The notes beneath the pieces were generated by a model. That model saw only the letters and a program-made list of their open reading frames with translations. It did not search any database and was not told where the DNA came from. 64,000 nt of DNA from Methanobacterium sp. (GTDB lineage Archaea; Methanobacteriota; Methanobacteria; Methanobacteriales; Methanobacteriaceae), in assembly GCA_016222945.1 (NCBI GenBank), contig JACRPY010000004.1, positions 248,001 through 312,000 of the forward strand, given 5' to 3'. A program made the translations under genes and the position numbers. Every line of letters starts with the position of its first letter. Position 1 is the first letter of the stretch. Positions 55,618 through 64,000 of the stretch are shown here, in pieces.

Positions 55618-57060
55618 TTATTTTTTTACTAATTTTATAACTTGCTTAATAAGGAGCATATCTTCTTCATCCAAAATTTTGAAAACGTATAATACTCCAA
55701 AATACAGTATTACAGCCGAAATCATCGCAATAATCCAGTTGAATGACTCAAAGTGCCATAAAAATATTCCCATAAATATGCTTGCAGCAATAATCTTTGT
55801 CATATCTTTTAAGAATTTTTTTAGAGGGATGCCATATCCGATTTTATAACTTACTGCAAATAATGTGGTCATAAGAATCAATTCTGTTATTACCGTGGCA
55901 AAGCTTGAACCTACATAACTGAATTTAGGAATTAAAATTAAATTAAGAATTATATTTATTAAAACGGTTATAACAGAAATCTTGGTTATTATCAGTTGTT
56001 TATTTATAGATTCAAATAGCCTTAAAAATGCTGCAGATGCAAATGTGAGAACAATTGTCCATATTAATATTTGTAAAGCAATAATTGATTGAGTGTATCC
56101 TGTTCCAAATATTAAAAGGATTATTTTTTCTGCTAAGATTGTAGTTCCTACTCCTATGGGCAGACCAAGTATTAACATGAATTTAAAAATTTTTTCATAG
56201 ATTAATTTCAATGAATCACGTGATGAAACATAAAATTGAGACATTACGGGGTAGACAGCTATATTGATGGCTACTGGTATAAATAAAAGGACCATTATCA
56301 ACCGATAAGCTGCATTATACCATCCTACAACTTCGTTTCCTTGCATGAAAGATAACATTACTGTGTCTATGTATGTGTATAACATGACTAAAATTCCTGT
56401 TATTCCAAATGGCCATGCTTCTTTAAGTGTTGGCTTCAAAAATCCAATATCAAACTCTATTTTTGGCAAGAAGAACTTCCAAATGCATATTATGAATGTA
56501 TAAATGAAAGTAAGTAAGCTTGCAATTAGATAGACAGAAGCGAAACCTACTACGTCCCATTTACTGTATATTGCAATTAAAGTTCCGATTAAAATTATGG
56601 TAGCCATTAAAACTGTGCCTATAGCTTGATATTCCATTTTTTCGTATGCTTGAAAAGTTGCATAGAAAATTTGAGAATATGCAATTAAAATATTGTATAA
56701 AACAATGAAATAGAGAACATAAGTTATTTCTGGAGAATAATTTTTGAATATAATCATCATCGTTGTAAATAAGAGTATTGATATGGCCAAAAGCACTTTT
56801 ATAGTAAGTGCATTTCCCAAAAACTTATTGGATAAAGATTTATCTCTTGCAACTTCCCTAACAGTTAATTGGCTGAGTCCAAAATCGGCCACAATACCAA
56901 GAATACCTGCAAAACCTAGAGCAAATGAAAGAATTCCAAATCCTTCTGCACCTAGATAATGTGCTGAATACATCACATACAGAAAGCCAAGGGCATAACT
57001 TACTATTTGGGATACAAGCAGTAATGTGGTGTTTTTTGCTATTTTGCGTATTTTGGTCAT
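55618..57060 (-). CDS. Polysaccharide flippase (Wzx/PST family), second copy
   Basis: A 480-residue protein with about 12-14 membrane helices, a clear paralogue of the flippase at 31913: RKIAKNTTLLLVSQIVSYAL against RTLAKNTTVLLISQIISYIL, and DFGLSQLTVREVARDKSLSN against DFGLSVIIVREVARDKSLAK. It would flip a lipid-linked glycan outward. Two flippases in one locus suggest two different glycans or a duplicated unit. TAGGTACCT precedes the ATG. It is divergent from the third DUF2206 gene. Confidence 0.93.
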   Translation of the reverse strand: MTKIRKIAKNTTLLLVSQIVSYALGFLYVMYSAHYLGAEGFGILSFALGFAGILGIVADFGLSQLTVREVARDKSLSNKFLGNALTIKVLLAISILLFTTMMIIFKNYSPEITYVLYFIVLYNILIAYSQIFYATFQAYEKMEYQAIGTVLMATIILIGTLIAIYSKWDVVGFASVYLIASLLTFIYTFIICIWKFFLPKIEFDIGFLKPTLKEAWPFGITGILVMLYTYIDTVMLSFMQGNEVVGWYNAAYRLIMVLLFIPVAINIAVYPVMSQFYVSSRDSLKLIYEKIFKFMLILGLPIGVGTTILAEKIILLIFGTGYTQSIIALQILIWTIVLTFASAAFLRLFESINKQLIITKISVITVLINIILNLILIPKFSYVGSSFATVITELILMTTLFAVSYKIGYGIPLKKFLKDMTKIIAASIFMGIFLWHFESFNWIIAMISAVILYFGVLYVFKILDEEDMLLIKQVIKLVKK

Positions 57061-57204
57061 AGGTACCTACTTATTTGATTTTTATACTGAATTTTAAACA
57101 TTTATAAAATGAGATGATTAAATTTCTAAAGTTTTCCTCTACTTTTAAGCCATGAATAATATTATTTATTTTATTTTAATTCCAAAATATTATTTCAATG
57201 AATT

Positions 57205-57304
57205 TATAATATAATCTTCTGTTATGTATAAAACTATTTGTGAAAATGGATTATATATCATTTGGAATTAGAAATATTTATAAATATTCAAGATTAACAG
57301 TCAT
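57205..57304 (+). promoter_or_regulatory. Duplicated promoter block, copy 2 (upstream of DUF2206)
   Basis: This matches 41094-41197 over about 100 bases. The palindrome AATATTTATAAATATT lies at 57273-57288, and the flanking GGAATTAGA on its left and CAAGATTAAC on its right are also conserved. It ends about 40 bases before the DUF2206 ATG, so the central TATA would place transcription start near 57310. It is the best-supported promoter in the locus because two copies are conserved outside coding sequence. Confidence 0.65.
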
Positions 57305-57343
57305 TTAACTTAAAATTACTATTTTTAATAAAAATTCGATAAC

Positions 57344-59740
57344 ATGATGATTAATAACCCGCTAAAAATGAATGATTGGAAATTCAGCCAATTTATTAAA
57401 TTCGTATTGTTAATACAGGTTTTAATATTAGCTATTGTTGGATTGGAGTTAAATAATATAAACATTCCGATTTTAAGTCAATTTGTAACCTTTCTTTATC
57501 TTACATTTATCCCAGGGTTTTTAATTCTTAGAATACTTAAGCTACATAAACTCGGTAACATTGAAACAATTTTATATGCTGTAGGCTTGAGTATCTTAAG
57601 TTTAATGCTCATTGGATTTATAATGACCATTTTTTGTCCTTTGATTGGTATTTCTAAGCCAATTACGCTATTTTATTTAGTTATCACTATCAGTTTGTAT
57701 GTGTTAGCTTTATGTGTTTTAAGTTATTTAAGAGACAGAAATTTTCATGAACTCCATTTTATTGATATTAATGAATATTTTTCTTCAAAATTTTTATTTT
57801 TATGCTTACTTCCATTTTTGGCAATATTAGGGTCGTATGCGTTAAATTTTTACAATAATAATCTTATTTCAATGATGCTGTTTGTTTTCATTGGTTTAAC
57901 ACTGGTTTTAGTAATTTTTGATAAAATCCCTGGGAAATTATATTCATTCACTGTTTGGATAATTGCTATTTCTCTTGTTTATGTCAGTTCATTAGTTTCG
58001 CCTTATGTATGGGGCTGGGACATCCAAAACGAATATTACCTTGCCAATATAGTAATTCAAAGTTCATATTGGAATTTTTCACTTCAAGATGCATACAATG
58101 CAATGCTCAGTATTGTTATGGTTGCTCCAATCTATTCTATTTTCACTAATATAAGTTTAGATTATGTTTTTAAAATAATATATCCATTTTTATTCTCTTT
58201 AGTACCATTAGGGCTTTATAAAATATTTAAAATACAAACAAGTCCTAAAATTGCATTTGCAGCAGTTTTTTTATTCATGTCATTTAACACATTTTACATA
58301 GAATTATTGTCACTTGCAAGAGAAATGACTGCAGAACTATTTTTAGTATCAATGCTGCTTTTAATATTCTCTAAAAAAGTTAATATGAGTTCAATTATTT
58401 TATTTATAATTTTTGGGATGGGATTAATTGTATCTCATTATTCAGTAACTTACTTCTTTATATTTACTTTGTTATGTGTTTCTTTAATCCTAATTTTATT
58501 CCAGTTCCCTGAAATGATTAGTGATTTAAATAAAAAATCATATATTCTTTTAAATTTCCAAAATTTGAAATATGCTGCTTTAAATGTTTTTATTTTAGGG
58601 GTTTTAATGTTATTTACTTATTTATGGTATACTAACATAGCTTTTGGTTATGCATCAGCAGGAATTATTGGAGTATTTCAAGCTGTAAATGTGGATTTTT
58701 TGCAGAAAATATATTTATTAATGCTTAAATTTGGAATAATTCAAAATATCTATTTGATACTGGCAATTTTGTTAGTGCTGGGAATTGTGGCAGTTATACT
58801 GTTTAGAAAAAATAGAATGACACTAAACGTTAAAATTAGAGAGAATCCTTTAATTCATTTTATAGATCATATTGCTAACTTTATTGAATCTAAAATAAAT
58901 TATAAAATTATTGCGGTTCTCAGTATAATCATATTAATAGGTTTATTTTTCTTAATAGGGCCACCTAAAACATGGATTGTTTCTGTACTTAGATATTTAA
59001 ATTATACAACAGTATTTTTCGCGTTGGCTGGATTTTTATTTTCATTTATCTATTTTTCAAAGAATAAGATACAAAAAGAATATTTTGCATTCTCAACCAT
59101 TACTATTATAATGTTATTTGCAGGCATTTTTTTACCTTCCTTTGAGGTCACGTTTAATATAACCAGAATATATGAGATTTCATTTATGTTTTTAGCGCCT
59201 TTTTGCATAATTGGAGGTATATTAATTGTTAAATCTATATTAAAGGCATTGAATAATTTTAAAGTGGATGATACAAAAGATCTTAAAATCTTTTCTATAT
59301 TTTTAGTAATATTCATGCTTTTTAACACAGGATTTGTTAGCGTTATATCTGGTCAATCAATTCCAATGCACTTAACTGCTCAAAATGGCCAATCTGATTA
59401 TTATCCGCGTTTTGATCAATCAGAATCAATGGGAGCTAAGTGGTTAGTTGAAAATAAAGTTGATACAAGTATTTATGCAGATGTTTATGGTGTATTTGCA
59501 TTTTACAGATACATATATTCTCCAATATTGCCTTCTGCTTATAATAATGTTTATCTCATTTCAGATAATAATGATCTTCATTCTTATACATTTTTAAGGA
59601 AATTAAATAAAGATAATAATATTTTAATTGGATTTACCAGTAGAACTAATCGTAATAGGGTTTATGCAGATATGGGTCACATAATAAATCCTAAAAATCT
59701 AATTTATGAGAATGGAGCATCAAAAATCTATTTTAGTTAA
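57344..59740 (+). CDS. DUF2206 polytopic membrane protein (paralogue 3)
   Basis: A 798-residue protein with about 17 membrane helices. KMNDWKFSQFIKFVLLIQVL and LTFIPGFLILRILKLHKLGN mark it as the close paralogue of the gene at 51129. The shared acidic motif is Asp226-x3-Glu230 (WGWDIQNEYYLANIV), and SHYSVTYFF follows the next helices. A large insertion with extra charged loops (about 480-540) makes it longer than its relatives. The C-terminal domain has SMGAKWLVENKVDTSIYADV. A GT-C-like role is inference. The start could be the first, second or ninth-codon ATG. Confidence 0.82.
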   Translation: MMINNPLKMNDWKFSQFIKFVLLIQVLILAIVGLELNNINIPILSQFVTFLYLTFIPGFLILRILKLHKLGNIETILYAVGLSILSLMLIGFIMTIFCPLIGISKPITLFYLVITISLYVLALCVLSYLRDRNFHELHFIDINEYFSSKFLFLCLLPFLAILGSYALNFYNNNLISMMLFVFIGLTLVLVIFDKIPGKLYSFTVWIIAISLVYVSSLVSPYVWGWDIQNEYYLANIVIQSSYWNFSLQDAYNAMLSIVMVAPIYSIFTNISLDYVFKIIYPFLFSLVPLGLYKIFKIQTSPKIAFAAVFLFMSFNTFYIELLSLAREMTAELFLVSMLLLIFSKKVNMSSIILFIIFGMGLIVSHYSVTYFFIFTLLCVSLILILFQFPEMISDLNKKSYILLNFQNLKYAALNVFILGVLMLFTYLWYTNIAFGYASAGIIGVFQAVNVDFLQKIYLLMLKFGIIQNIYLILAILLVLGIVAVILFRKNRMTLNVKIRENPLIHFIDHIANFIESKINYKIIAVLSIIILIGLFFLIGPPKTWIVSVLRYLNYTTVFFALAGFLFSFIYFSKNKIQKEYFAFSTITIIMLFAGIFLPSFEVTFNITRIYEISFMFLAPFCIIGGILIVKSILKALNNFKVDDTKDLKIFSIFLVIFMLFNTGFVSVISGQSIPMHLTAQNGQSDYYPRFDQSESMGAKWLVENKVDTSIYADVYGVFAFYRYIYSPILPSAYNNVYLISDNNDLHSYTFLRKLNKDNNILIGFTSRTNRNRVYADMGHIINPKNLIYENGASKIYFS

Positions 59741-59781
59741 TATTTAGAATAAAAATAAAAAATAAGAATAAAGTTGAAAGT

Positions 59782-60216
59782 TTATTCCACGCTCACAAAT
59801 AGGTGGAGGGAACGATAAACAGTACTATTATCAGGTAACTTGTAGAGTAAAAACTTTAATTCCTGATTTACACCAGTTCTAGCTGCAGTAAACTTAAATG
59901 GTATTTCACGTTTCTCATTATTTGCTAATGTAATATTCTCGTCTTTTAAAGTCTTATTGTTCAATGTAATCATTAATTTGTAGGTTGTAGTTGTATATTC
60001 ATGATTTACAACACCTACAATTACATTTCCACTTTCACCAAGGGTTAAATTTGTAGGATAACCCCCTGCCTTTTCATCGGGGCCGAGAATATAGAATTCT
60101 GTGAATTTTTCACCTTGTTGTGGCACAACAATGATATAGATTGTGGCTAAAATAGAAATTATAAGGATTATAGCTAAAATTTTGGTGATTGTTTTGTCAA
60201 TATTAAATTTTTTCAT
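59782..60216 (-). CDS. DUF1616-like membrane-anchored protein
   Basis: A 144-residue protein with one N-terminal helix (about 11-31, ILAIILIISILATIYIIVVP) that acts as an anchor. An extracytoplasmic beta domain follows, with FTEFYILGPDEKAGGYPTNL, the start of the DUF1616 family, and GESGNVIVGVVNHEYTTTTY. It is convergent with DUF2206, 41 bases apart, and divergent from eha. A role at the cell surface alongside the glycan locus is plausible but unproven. Confidence 0.85.
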   Translation of the reverse strand: MKKFNIDKTITKILAIILIISILATIYIIVVPQQGEKFTEFYILGPDEKAGGYPTNLTLGESGNVIVGVVNHEYTTTTYKLMITLNNKTLKDENITLANNEKREIPFKFTAARTGVNQELKFLLYKLPDNSTVYRSLHLFVSVE

Positions 60217-60395
60217 AAAATGATTTCCCCTTAATTTTTATTATGGATATCTTAGCAATGTTTATATATTCTATTTATTTTAAATCTTTAAATCATTTGA
60301 TAAGAATTTTTAGATTTGTTAATTAAATAAACATTTATATTATATAATATTTTTCTATATCACATCTTTACAATTTTGAAATCCAAGTAAAAACA

Positions 60396-60403
60396 TTTAT
60401 ATA
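60396..60403 (+). promoter_or_regulatory. TATA box of the eha operon
   Basis: TTTATATA lies 23-30 bases before the first ATG of ehaA, preceded by the purine-rich GTAAAAAC as a BRE-like element. The spacing puts transcription start at or within a few bases of the ATG, and there is no Shine-Dalgarno motif, so the message is probably leaderless at its first gene. Confidence 0.6.
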
Positions 60404-60425
60404 TACAGTTGATCATTCATTTATC

Positions 60426-60737
60426 ATGATTATTCATGTTGATGTTATAACAATAATAAGTTATATTCTTGCAGTAGTATCTGCAATTATTGTAGGAGTT
60501 ATATTGAGACTTCCTATACTTCCAGAAAGACCAATAAGACATTCATTTAAAGCAAGTATCATTTTTCCAACTACTGTAATTGCACTGGGGTTATCGGCAA
60601 TGGTTTTTAAGTTGGGATGGGAAGGAATGATTGTGGGAATAATTATTGGTATAGTTTCTACATTAATTTCTAAATATTTGCTTGGTAGAATACTTCCAAT
60701 ATTTGCAGAACCAGATGAAGGTGAATCTAATGAATGA
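60426..60737 (+). CDS. ehaA: Energy-converting hydrogenase A subunit A
   Basis: A 103-residue protein with three membrane helices, the first small subunit of the membrane arm of Eha, the ion-gradient-driven [NiFe] hydrogenase that supplies low-potential electrons for anaplerotic CO2 reduction in hydrogenotrophic methanogens. LPILPERPIRHSFKASIIFP is its conserved loop. Identification rests on size and on the order of the seven genes that follow. It has no ribosome binding site and a TATA box close by. Its end overlaps ehaB by eight bases. Confidence 0.85.
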   Translation: MIIHVDVITIISYILAVVSAIIVGVILRLPILPERPIRHSFKASIIFPTTVIALGLSAMVFKLGWEGMIVGIIIGIVSTLISKYLLGRILPIFAEPDEGESNE

Positions 60738-61233
60738 AATAATTGGAATTATTATTGCAGCTATCCTTTCATGGGTTAATTTTGTTCTTATAGATACATG
60801 GATGGGTCTTCCTGAAAAACCAGGTGTAAAAGGAGCAGATGTTATTGGAAGAGATGTTAAAAAGAGAGGCGGAGACTTATCTGGCGGATTCTTCCAGGGA
60901 AATATTGTATGTTCTCCTGATGCGTCAGCTGGAACACTTCTTGGAGCTATAGCTTGTTATACAATTGGTATTCCTGAAGGTGGATTTATAGCAGCATTAC
61001 TTGTTTTTATAGGTAACAGGCTCTGTGCAGACCCTGGCTATGCAGGTACAAGTGGAGCATTGTCAATAACAGTTATAATTGCTTTAGCATCATTTATAGG
61101 TATTCCTCCTGAACAATTTATAGTGGGAATGGTTTTTGCAATAGTTACAATACAGGGACTTGATCATCCCAGAGCATCAATATTACTTGGAAAAATCGCT
61201 AAAAAAATGGGAAGATATACAGATATAACCTAA
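60730..61233 (+). CDS. ehaB: Energy-converting hydrogenase A subunit B
   Basis: A 167-residue protein with about four to five membrane helices. A conserved polar stretch follows the first helix (DTWMGLPEKPGVKGADVIGR, then KKRGGDLSGGFFQGNIVCSP), and NRLCADPGYAGTSGALSITV is also highly conserved in EhaB. The first possible start (60682) lies in ehaA coding sequence. The ATG at 60730 has AAGGTGAATCTA in front and overlaps the end of ehaA by eight bases. Confidence 0.88.
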   Translation: MNEIIGIIIAAILSWVNFVLIDTWMGLPEKPGVKGADVIGRDVKKRGGDLSGGFFQGNIVCSPDASAGTLLGAIACYTIGIPEGGFIAALLVFIGNRLCADPGYAGTSGALSITVIIALASFIGIPPEQFIVGMVFAIVTIQGLDHPRASILLGKIAKKMGRYTDIT

Positions 61234-61300
61234 ACATTAAACTTAAATGATTAAAGAAATAAACCGTAAATAGTGTTATATATCAAAAAGGTAGATAAAG

Positions 61301-61549
61301 ATGTTAATAGAAATTATCGGCATAATTGTTGTATTTATGGCTCTTAGAGTATTATTTTCCAGGGATAGGAGCGAGAGAATGCTTTATTTGAATGCAATGA
61401 GTTTTGGTATAACTGCACTTATTGCTTTATACATACAAACACCTTTTGGAGCTATAATAGCAATAACTTATTTTGTGGCCTCTACTTTAAGCTCAAATGC
61501 AATAGCATATTCAATTGGAAGAATACAAGAGGAAATTACTGTCAGATAA
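61301..61549 (+). CDS. ehaC: Energy-converting hydrogenase A subunit C
   Basis: An 82-residue membrane protein with two to three helices of the DUF2109 type. FMALRVLFSRDRSERMLYLN follows the first helix and carries the conserved Arg-rich loop. AAGGTAGATAAAG precedes the ATG. It follows ehaB by 67 bases, the largest gap in the operon, and precedes ehaD by 16 bases. Confidence 0.85.
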   Translation: MLIEIIGIIVVFMALRVLFSRDRSERMLYLNAMSFGITALIALYIQTPFGAIIAITYFVASTLSSNAIAYSIGRIQEEITVR

Positions 61550-61565
61550 AAAATATGGTGGAATA

Positions 61566-61853
61566 ATGGCTATCGTAGATCTCATAAATATATCAACAAT
61601 ATCAGCTGCAGTGTCTTTAATAGGAGCGGCAGGTATAATATTACTTCCAAAGCCAATTGATAAGGTTATAATGTTTTCACTGCTTCAGGGAGGGTTTATA
61701 GGAATAATTGTGGCTGCAAAGTATTTAGATGTTGCAATGGCTGCTGCATTATTCGACCCAATTTCAACTGTTATCCTTTTAATTGGTATTATAAAATTAA
61801 ACGATGTTAGACGAAAAAAATTAGAAGCTCAGGAGGAATTGAACATTGCTTGA
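61566..61853 (+). CDS. ehaD: Energy-converting hydrogenase A subunit D
   Basis: A 95-residue membrane protein with three helices, of the DUF2108 type. GIILLPKPIDKVIMFSLLQG and ALFDPISTVILLIGIIKLND resemble MnhB/MrpC-like pieces of antiporter modules. The ATG at 61566 has GGTGGAATA five bases upstream; an upstream in-frame ATG lies inside ehaC and is rejected. The stop overlaps the start of ehaE by eight bases. Confidence 0.85.
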   Translation: MAIVDLINISTISAAVSLIGAAGIILLPKPIDKVIMFSLLQGGFIGIIVAAKYLDVAMAAALFDPISTVILLIGIIKLNDVRRKKLEAQEELNIA

Positions 61854-62106
61854 TATTCACATATGGTTCTATACAGGTTGTGTGCTTGTGGTATTAGGTA
61901 GTATTGCTACTGTTATTGGCCCAGGGGTTAAAGATCCTATAGTCAGAACTTTGAATACAGAAATTCCTGCTGTAGGCCTTTCAATGATATTTTTAACCTA
62001 TAATCACACCATAGCACTTCTTACCTTTGTTGCATCAACTGTCATAATAACTATGATACTTTTAAGGGCCATAATAAGGCTTGAAGAGATGGGGGCAAAA
62101 GTTTGA
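61846..62106 (+). CDS. ehaE: Energy-converting hydrogenase A subunit E
   Basis: An 86-residue membrane protein with three helices, of the DUF2107 type. VVLGSIATVIGPGVKDPIVR resembles MnhG-like antiporter subunits. It starts with TTG at 61846 after a perfect AGGAGG eight to ten bases upstream. Its stop overlaps the TTG start of ehaF (TTGA). Confidence 0.85.
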   Translation: MLDIHIWFYTGCVLVVLGSIATVIGPGVKDPIVRTLNTEIPAVGLSMIFLTYNHTIALLTFVASTVIITMILLRAIIRLEEMGAKV

Positions 62107-62612
62107 AGAGTCTAGGTAGAATTTTAAATGATCTGGCAAATCCCGATAATATCCCTCGGCTTTTTTCATTGGTATTAGGAATAATTCTTTTAGCAGGTTT
62201 TTTAGTGCCATTTGCATTGAATGACCATCAAATATATCCAAGACCAGAGCCACAGAACCAGATTAATTCTGGTGATCCTCTTGCACCCTATAATAGGGGC
62301 GGAGAAGTGATTGCAGGTTGGGGTATTAATGGTAATTTTCTTATAGAGCCAGGAACTACTGAAGCCCAATATCCTCAATTTTCAGTTAATGTAGGTAAGA
62401 TAACAGGTTATCTGTCTCCAATGGCCATAACTGTAAAAGACACCACTCTTTATTATGGTACTTCAATTTATTCATCCCCTGGTGGTTTAATAGATGAAAT
62501 ATTGTATTATACAAGGGGTTTTGACACTATTTTAGAGTCATCTATTTTGATGATGGCATTTGTAGTGGCTTCATGGGTTGCACTTAACTTTACAATGAGG
62601 AGGGAAGAATAG
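62103..62612 (+). CDS. ehaF: Energy-converting hydrogenase A subunit F
   Basis: A 169-residue protein of the DUF2106 type with one N-terminal helix, an extracytoplasmic domain of about 100 residues (YPRPEPQNQINSGDPLAPYN and further) and a C-terminal helix pair. It starts with TTG at 62103 after GGGGGC. The external domain is large for this operon and could contact the wall side. Its stop and the GTG of ehaG overlap by one base. Confidence 0.85.
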   Translation: MKSLGRILNDLANPDNIPRLFSLVLGIILLAGFLVPFALNDHQIYPRPEPQNQINSGDPLAPYNRGGEVIAGWGINGNFLIEPGTTEAQYPQFSVNVGKITGYLSPMAITVKDTTLYYGTSIYSSPGGLIDEILYYTRGFDTILESSILMMAFVVASWVALNFTMRREE

Positions 62613-63298
62613 TGTCAGGCGCTGAAGTTTTAGTACCTACAGTCGTTCCCCAAGTTGTTGTTTCCCTTTATCAGCCAGCAATTATTGTTGGATTACTAAC
62701 AGGTTTTATAGGTCTTCTGGGAATAGCTTTCAAGAAGGGCGATTTATCTGCTTTGATACTTACAGATATTGTAGGTCTTGCAATGTTGCTCATTGTTGCA
62801 GCTGTGGCTACTGATTTAGCAGAGGCATTAATATTACCAGGATTAGTTGTTGAATTAGCAGAAATCCTTGCAATTTCAGAAATACTTATGAGCAGAGAAA
62901 TGAGGAAAAATGGAAAACCAGCAGAAATGATTCCGCTTCCTTTATCACTGGATATGGAAATTCTGGACACTGCACCAACTTTCCTTGCAATACTACTCAT
63001 AGCGTATGGTGCGTTTCTCACAGGTTTTACAGGAGGGGCTGTTGCAGGGGTAGGAATACTCTTTTATGTGCTCTCTAAAACAATTAGGGGAGTTCCTTCA
63101 AGTATTTGGGAAGGTGTTGCAGGAGCATCTGGTATAGCATGGTGTTTATGGATAGCTGGATTCTTGTTATTCTTTGTAACTCCTCAATACTGGTTATTAG
63201 GTTTATTTATGTCTGCATGTGGAATACTTGTAAAAGTAGCAGCAAAAGCAGGACTTATAGGTATTATGGGTAGGGAAGAATTTAAAAGACAAAAATGA
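62612..63298 (+). CDS. ehaG: Energy-converting hydrogenase A subunit G
   Basis: A 228-residue protein of the DUF2105 type with about six to seven membrane helices, similar in shape to MnhB/NuoK-like antiporter pieces. DIVGLAMLLIVAAVATDLAE and LVVELAEILAISEILMSREM carry conserved acidic residues within helices that may take part in ion transfer. It starts with GTG after GGAGGGAAGAATA. It ends 36 bases before ehaH. Confidence 0.87.
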   Translation: MSGAEVLVPTVVPQVVVSLYQPAIIVGLLTGFIGLLGIAFKKGDLSALILTDIVGLAMLLIVAAVATDLAEALILPGLVVELAEILAISEILMSREMRKNGKPAEMIPLPLSLDMEILDTAPTFLAILLIAYGAFLTGFTGGAVAGVGILFYVLSKTIRGVPSSIWEGVAGASGIAWCLWIAGFLLFFVTPQYWLLGLFMSACGILVKVAAKAGLIGIMGREEFKRQK

Positions 63299-63334
63299 TT
63301 ATTACACACTTAAAATGATATGGAGTAACTAAAA

Positions 63335-64000
63335 ATGGATATAGCAACATTAAGTGGACAGTTATTTGGTTACATACCCTTAGGAGACATTGTGCTTTAT
63401 TTTACCCCATTTAATCTGTTCTTATTTGGAGGAGCACTGTTATTCACGCTTCTTATAGCATTAAGTAATACAGAAACTCAAGTAGAGGCTAGATTTGGCT
63501 CCCTAAAGGATAATGAAGTAAAGGTTGATAAAGGCGAGTTTAAAATAAGGAGATTTCTTGCAATTGTATGTGGTCTTGCAACAGCAGGAGCAATGATAAC
63601 TGGAGATCTTTTCAATTTCACATTGTTTGTAACATTAATTGGTATAGTTAATTTAGGATTAGTAGCAGCTGTAAAACAGGTAGATGTTTTAGATTCAGCA
63701 TTTCAATATGGTATAATTGCAATGATCGCGTCTCTCCCTTTGTTTGGAGGTGCTGCGACAATTCTTGCTGCTACAGGTACTTTAAGTTTGTTTGAAATCG
63801 CTAAATTACAATTTGTAACTCCTATGATGCAATTTGCTTCAATATTGCTTTTAATGGGTATTGCTGGTGAAACAGGCATTGCACCATTTTATGCAACAAA
63901 AGCAGAAATGTTTAGAACTGCAGGTTCTCCATTTTTAGTTATAATACATTTAAGTTCATTACTTGTAATTATAAGAGCAATTGAAATATTGCTAATAATC
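63335..64000 (+). CDS. ehaH: Energy-converting hydrogenase A subunit H, 5' part
   Basis: The first 222 residues of a NuoL/M- or Mrp-like antiporter subunit, cut by the window edge. Several helices are visible, with FKIRRFLAIVCGLATAGAMI and TGDLFNFTLFVTLIGIVNLG giving the conserved NDLFNFFVFFE-like motif, and LLMGIAGETGIAPFYATKAE near the end. It is expected to pump or admit ions in the hydrogenase. TGGAGTAACTAAAA precedes the ATG. The catalytic subunits EhaN/EhaO lie beyond this window. Confidence 0.9.
   Translation, partial: MDIATLSGQLFGYIPLGDIVLYFTPFNLFLFGGALLFTLLIALSNTETQVEARFGSLKDNEVKVDKGEFKIRRFLAIVCGLATAGAMITGDLFNFTLFVTLIGIVNLGLVAAVKQVDVLDSAFQYGIIAMIASLPLFGGAATILAATGTLSLFEIAKLQFVTPMMQFASILLLMGIAGETGIAPFYATKAEMFRTAGSPFLVIIHLSSLLVIIRAIEILLII

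Noticed and set aside
13315..59740. Genomic island with integrase or transposase
   Set aside because: The locus has the look of an exchange hot spot, but no integrase, transposase, insertion-sequence ends or tRNA-derived direct repeats were found. The tRNA-Leu at 12525 is intact and no second copy of its 3' end was noticed.
62671..63021. 116-codon minus-strand ORF
   Set aside because: It is a shadow of ehaG, which is supported by operon order, ribosome binding site and membrane topology.

Overview
The window looks like a chromosome segment of an AT-rich methanogenic archaeon of the order Methanobacteriales, most likely Methanobacterium or a close relative. The evidence is a run of genes matching the start of the energy-converting hydrogenase A (eha) operon, a NifH-like protein of the coenzyme F430 (CfbC) type, an FmdE-family protein, DUF371, DUF123 and DUF2206 proteins, archaeal TATA boxes, GGTGAT/GGAGG-type ribosome binding sites and an intron-less tRNA-Leu(GAG). 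Species-level placement is inference.

Layout. (1) 1-13.3 kb is mostly housekeeping and small regulatory genes: a U32 peptidase end, a MarR-MFS efflux pair with a palindromic operator candidate, a soluble REC-PAS-GAF histidine kinase, a CBS/NifH-like overlapping pair, FmdE, DUF371, a two-gene secreted module resembling bacterial WxL/DUF916 surface proteins, and the tRNA. (2) 13.3-59.8 kb is one very large surface-polysaccharide/glycoprotein glycan locus. It holds a dTDP-rhamnose set (rfbBC divergent from rfbDA), galU, about fourteen glycosyltransferases (GT2 and GT4), three DUF2206 polytopic membrane proteins, two flippases, GDP-sugar genes (gmd, fcl), several extended SDR epimerases, a DUF362 protein and a methyltransferase. 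(3) 59.8-64 kb is a DUF1616 protein followed by ehaABCDEFG and the 5' part of ehaH, the membrane arm of an ion-driven [NiFe] hydrogenase, cut by the window edge.

The most notable system is the minus-strand operon at 39988-31057: rfbF, rfbG, a metallo-beta-lactamase-fold hydrolase, an SDR reductase, an acetolactate-synthase-like ThDP enzyme and an RfbH-type dehydrase, then a flippase and a GT2. The enzyme set matches a CDP-3,6-dideoxyhexose pathway with a ThDP-dependent two-carbon branching step, as known for yersiniose A in Yersinia. It predicts a branched-chain deoxysugar on an archaeal cell surface. The hydrolase has no place in the known pathway, and the E3 reductase partner of RfbH is not in the window.

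The locus shows heavy gene turnover. I found decayed fragments of an SDR (41.2 kb), a GT2 (43.6 kb), an rfbF 3' end (49.8 kb) and an unidentified protein (50.9 kb). There is also an approximately 100-bp promoter block present twice (upstream of gmd and of a DUF2206 gene), and three intergenic arrays of short perfect hairpins with mostly 3-nt loops. One glycosyltransferase (27287-28474) has no ATG/GTG/TTG in front of its conserved N-terminus and probably starts at ATT or ATA.
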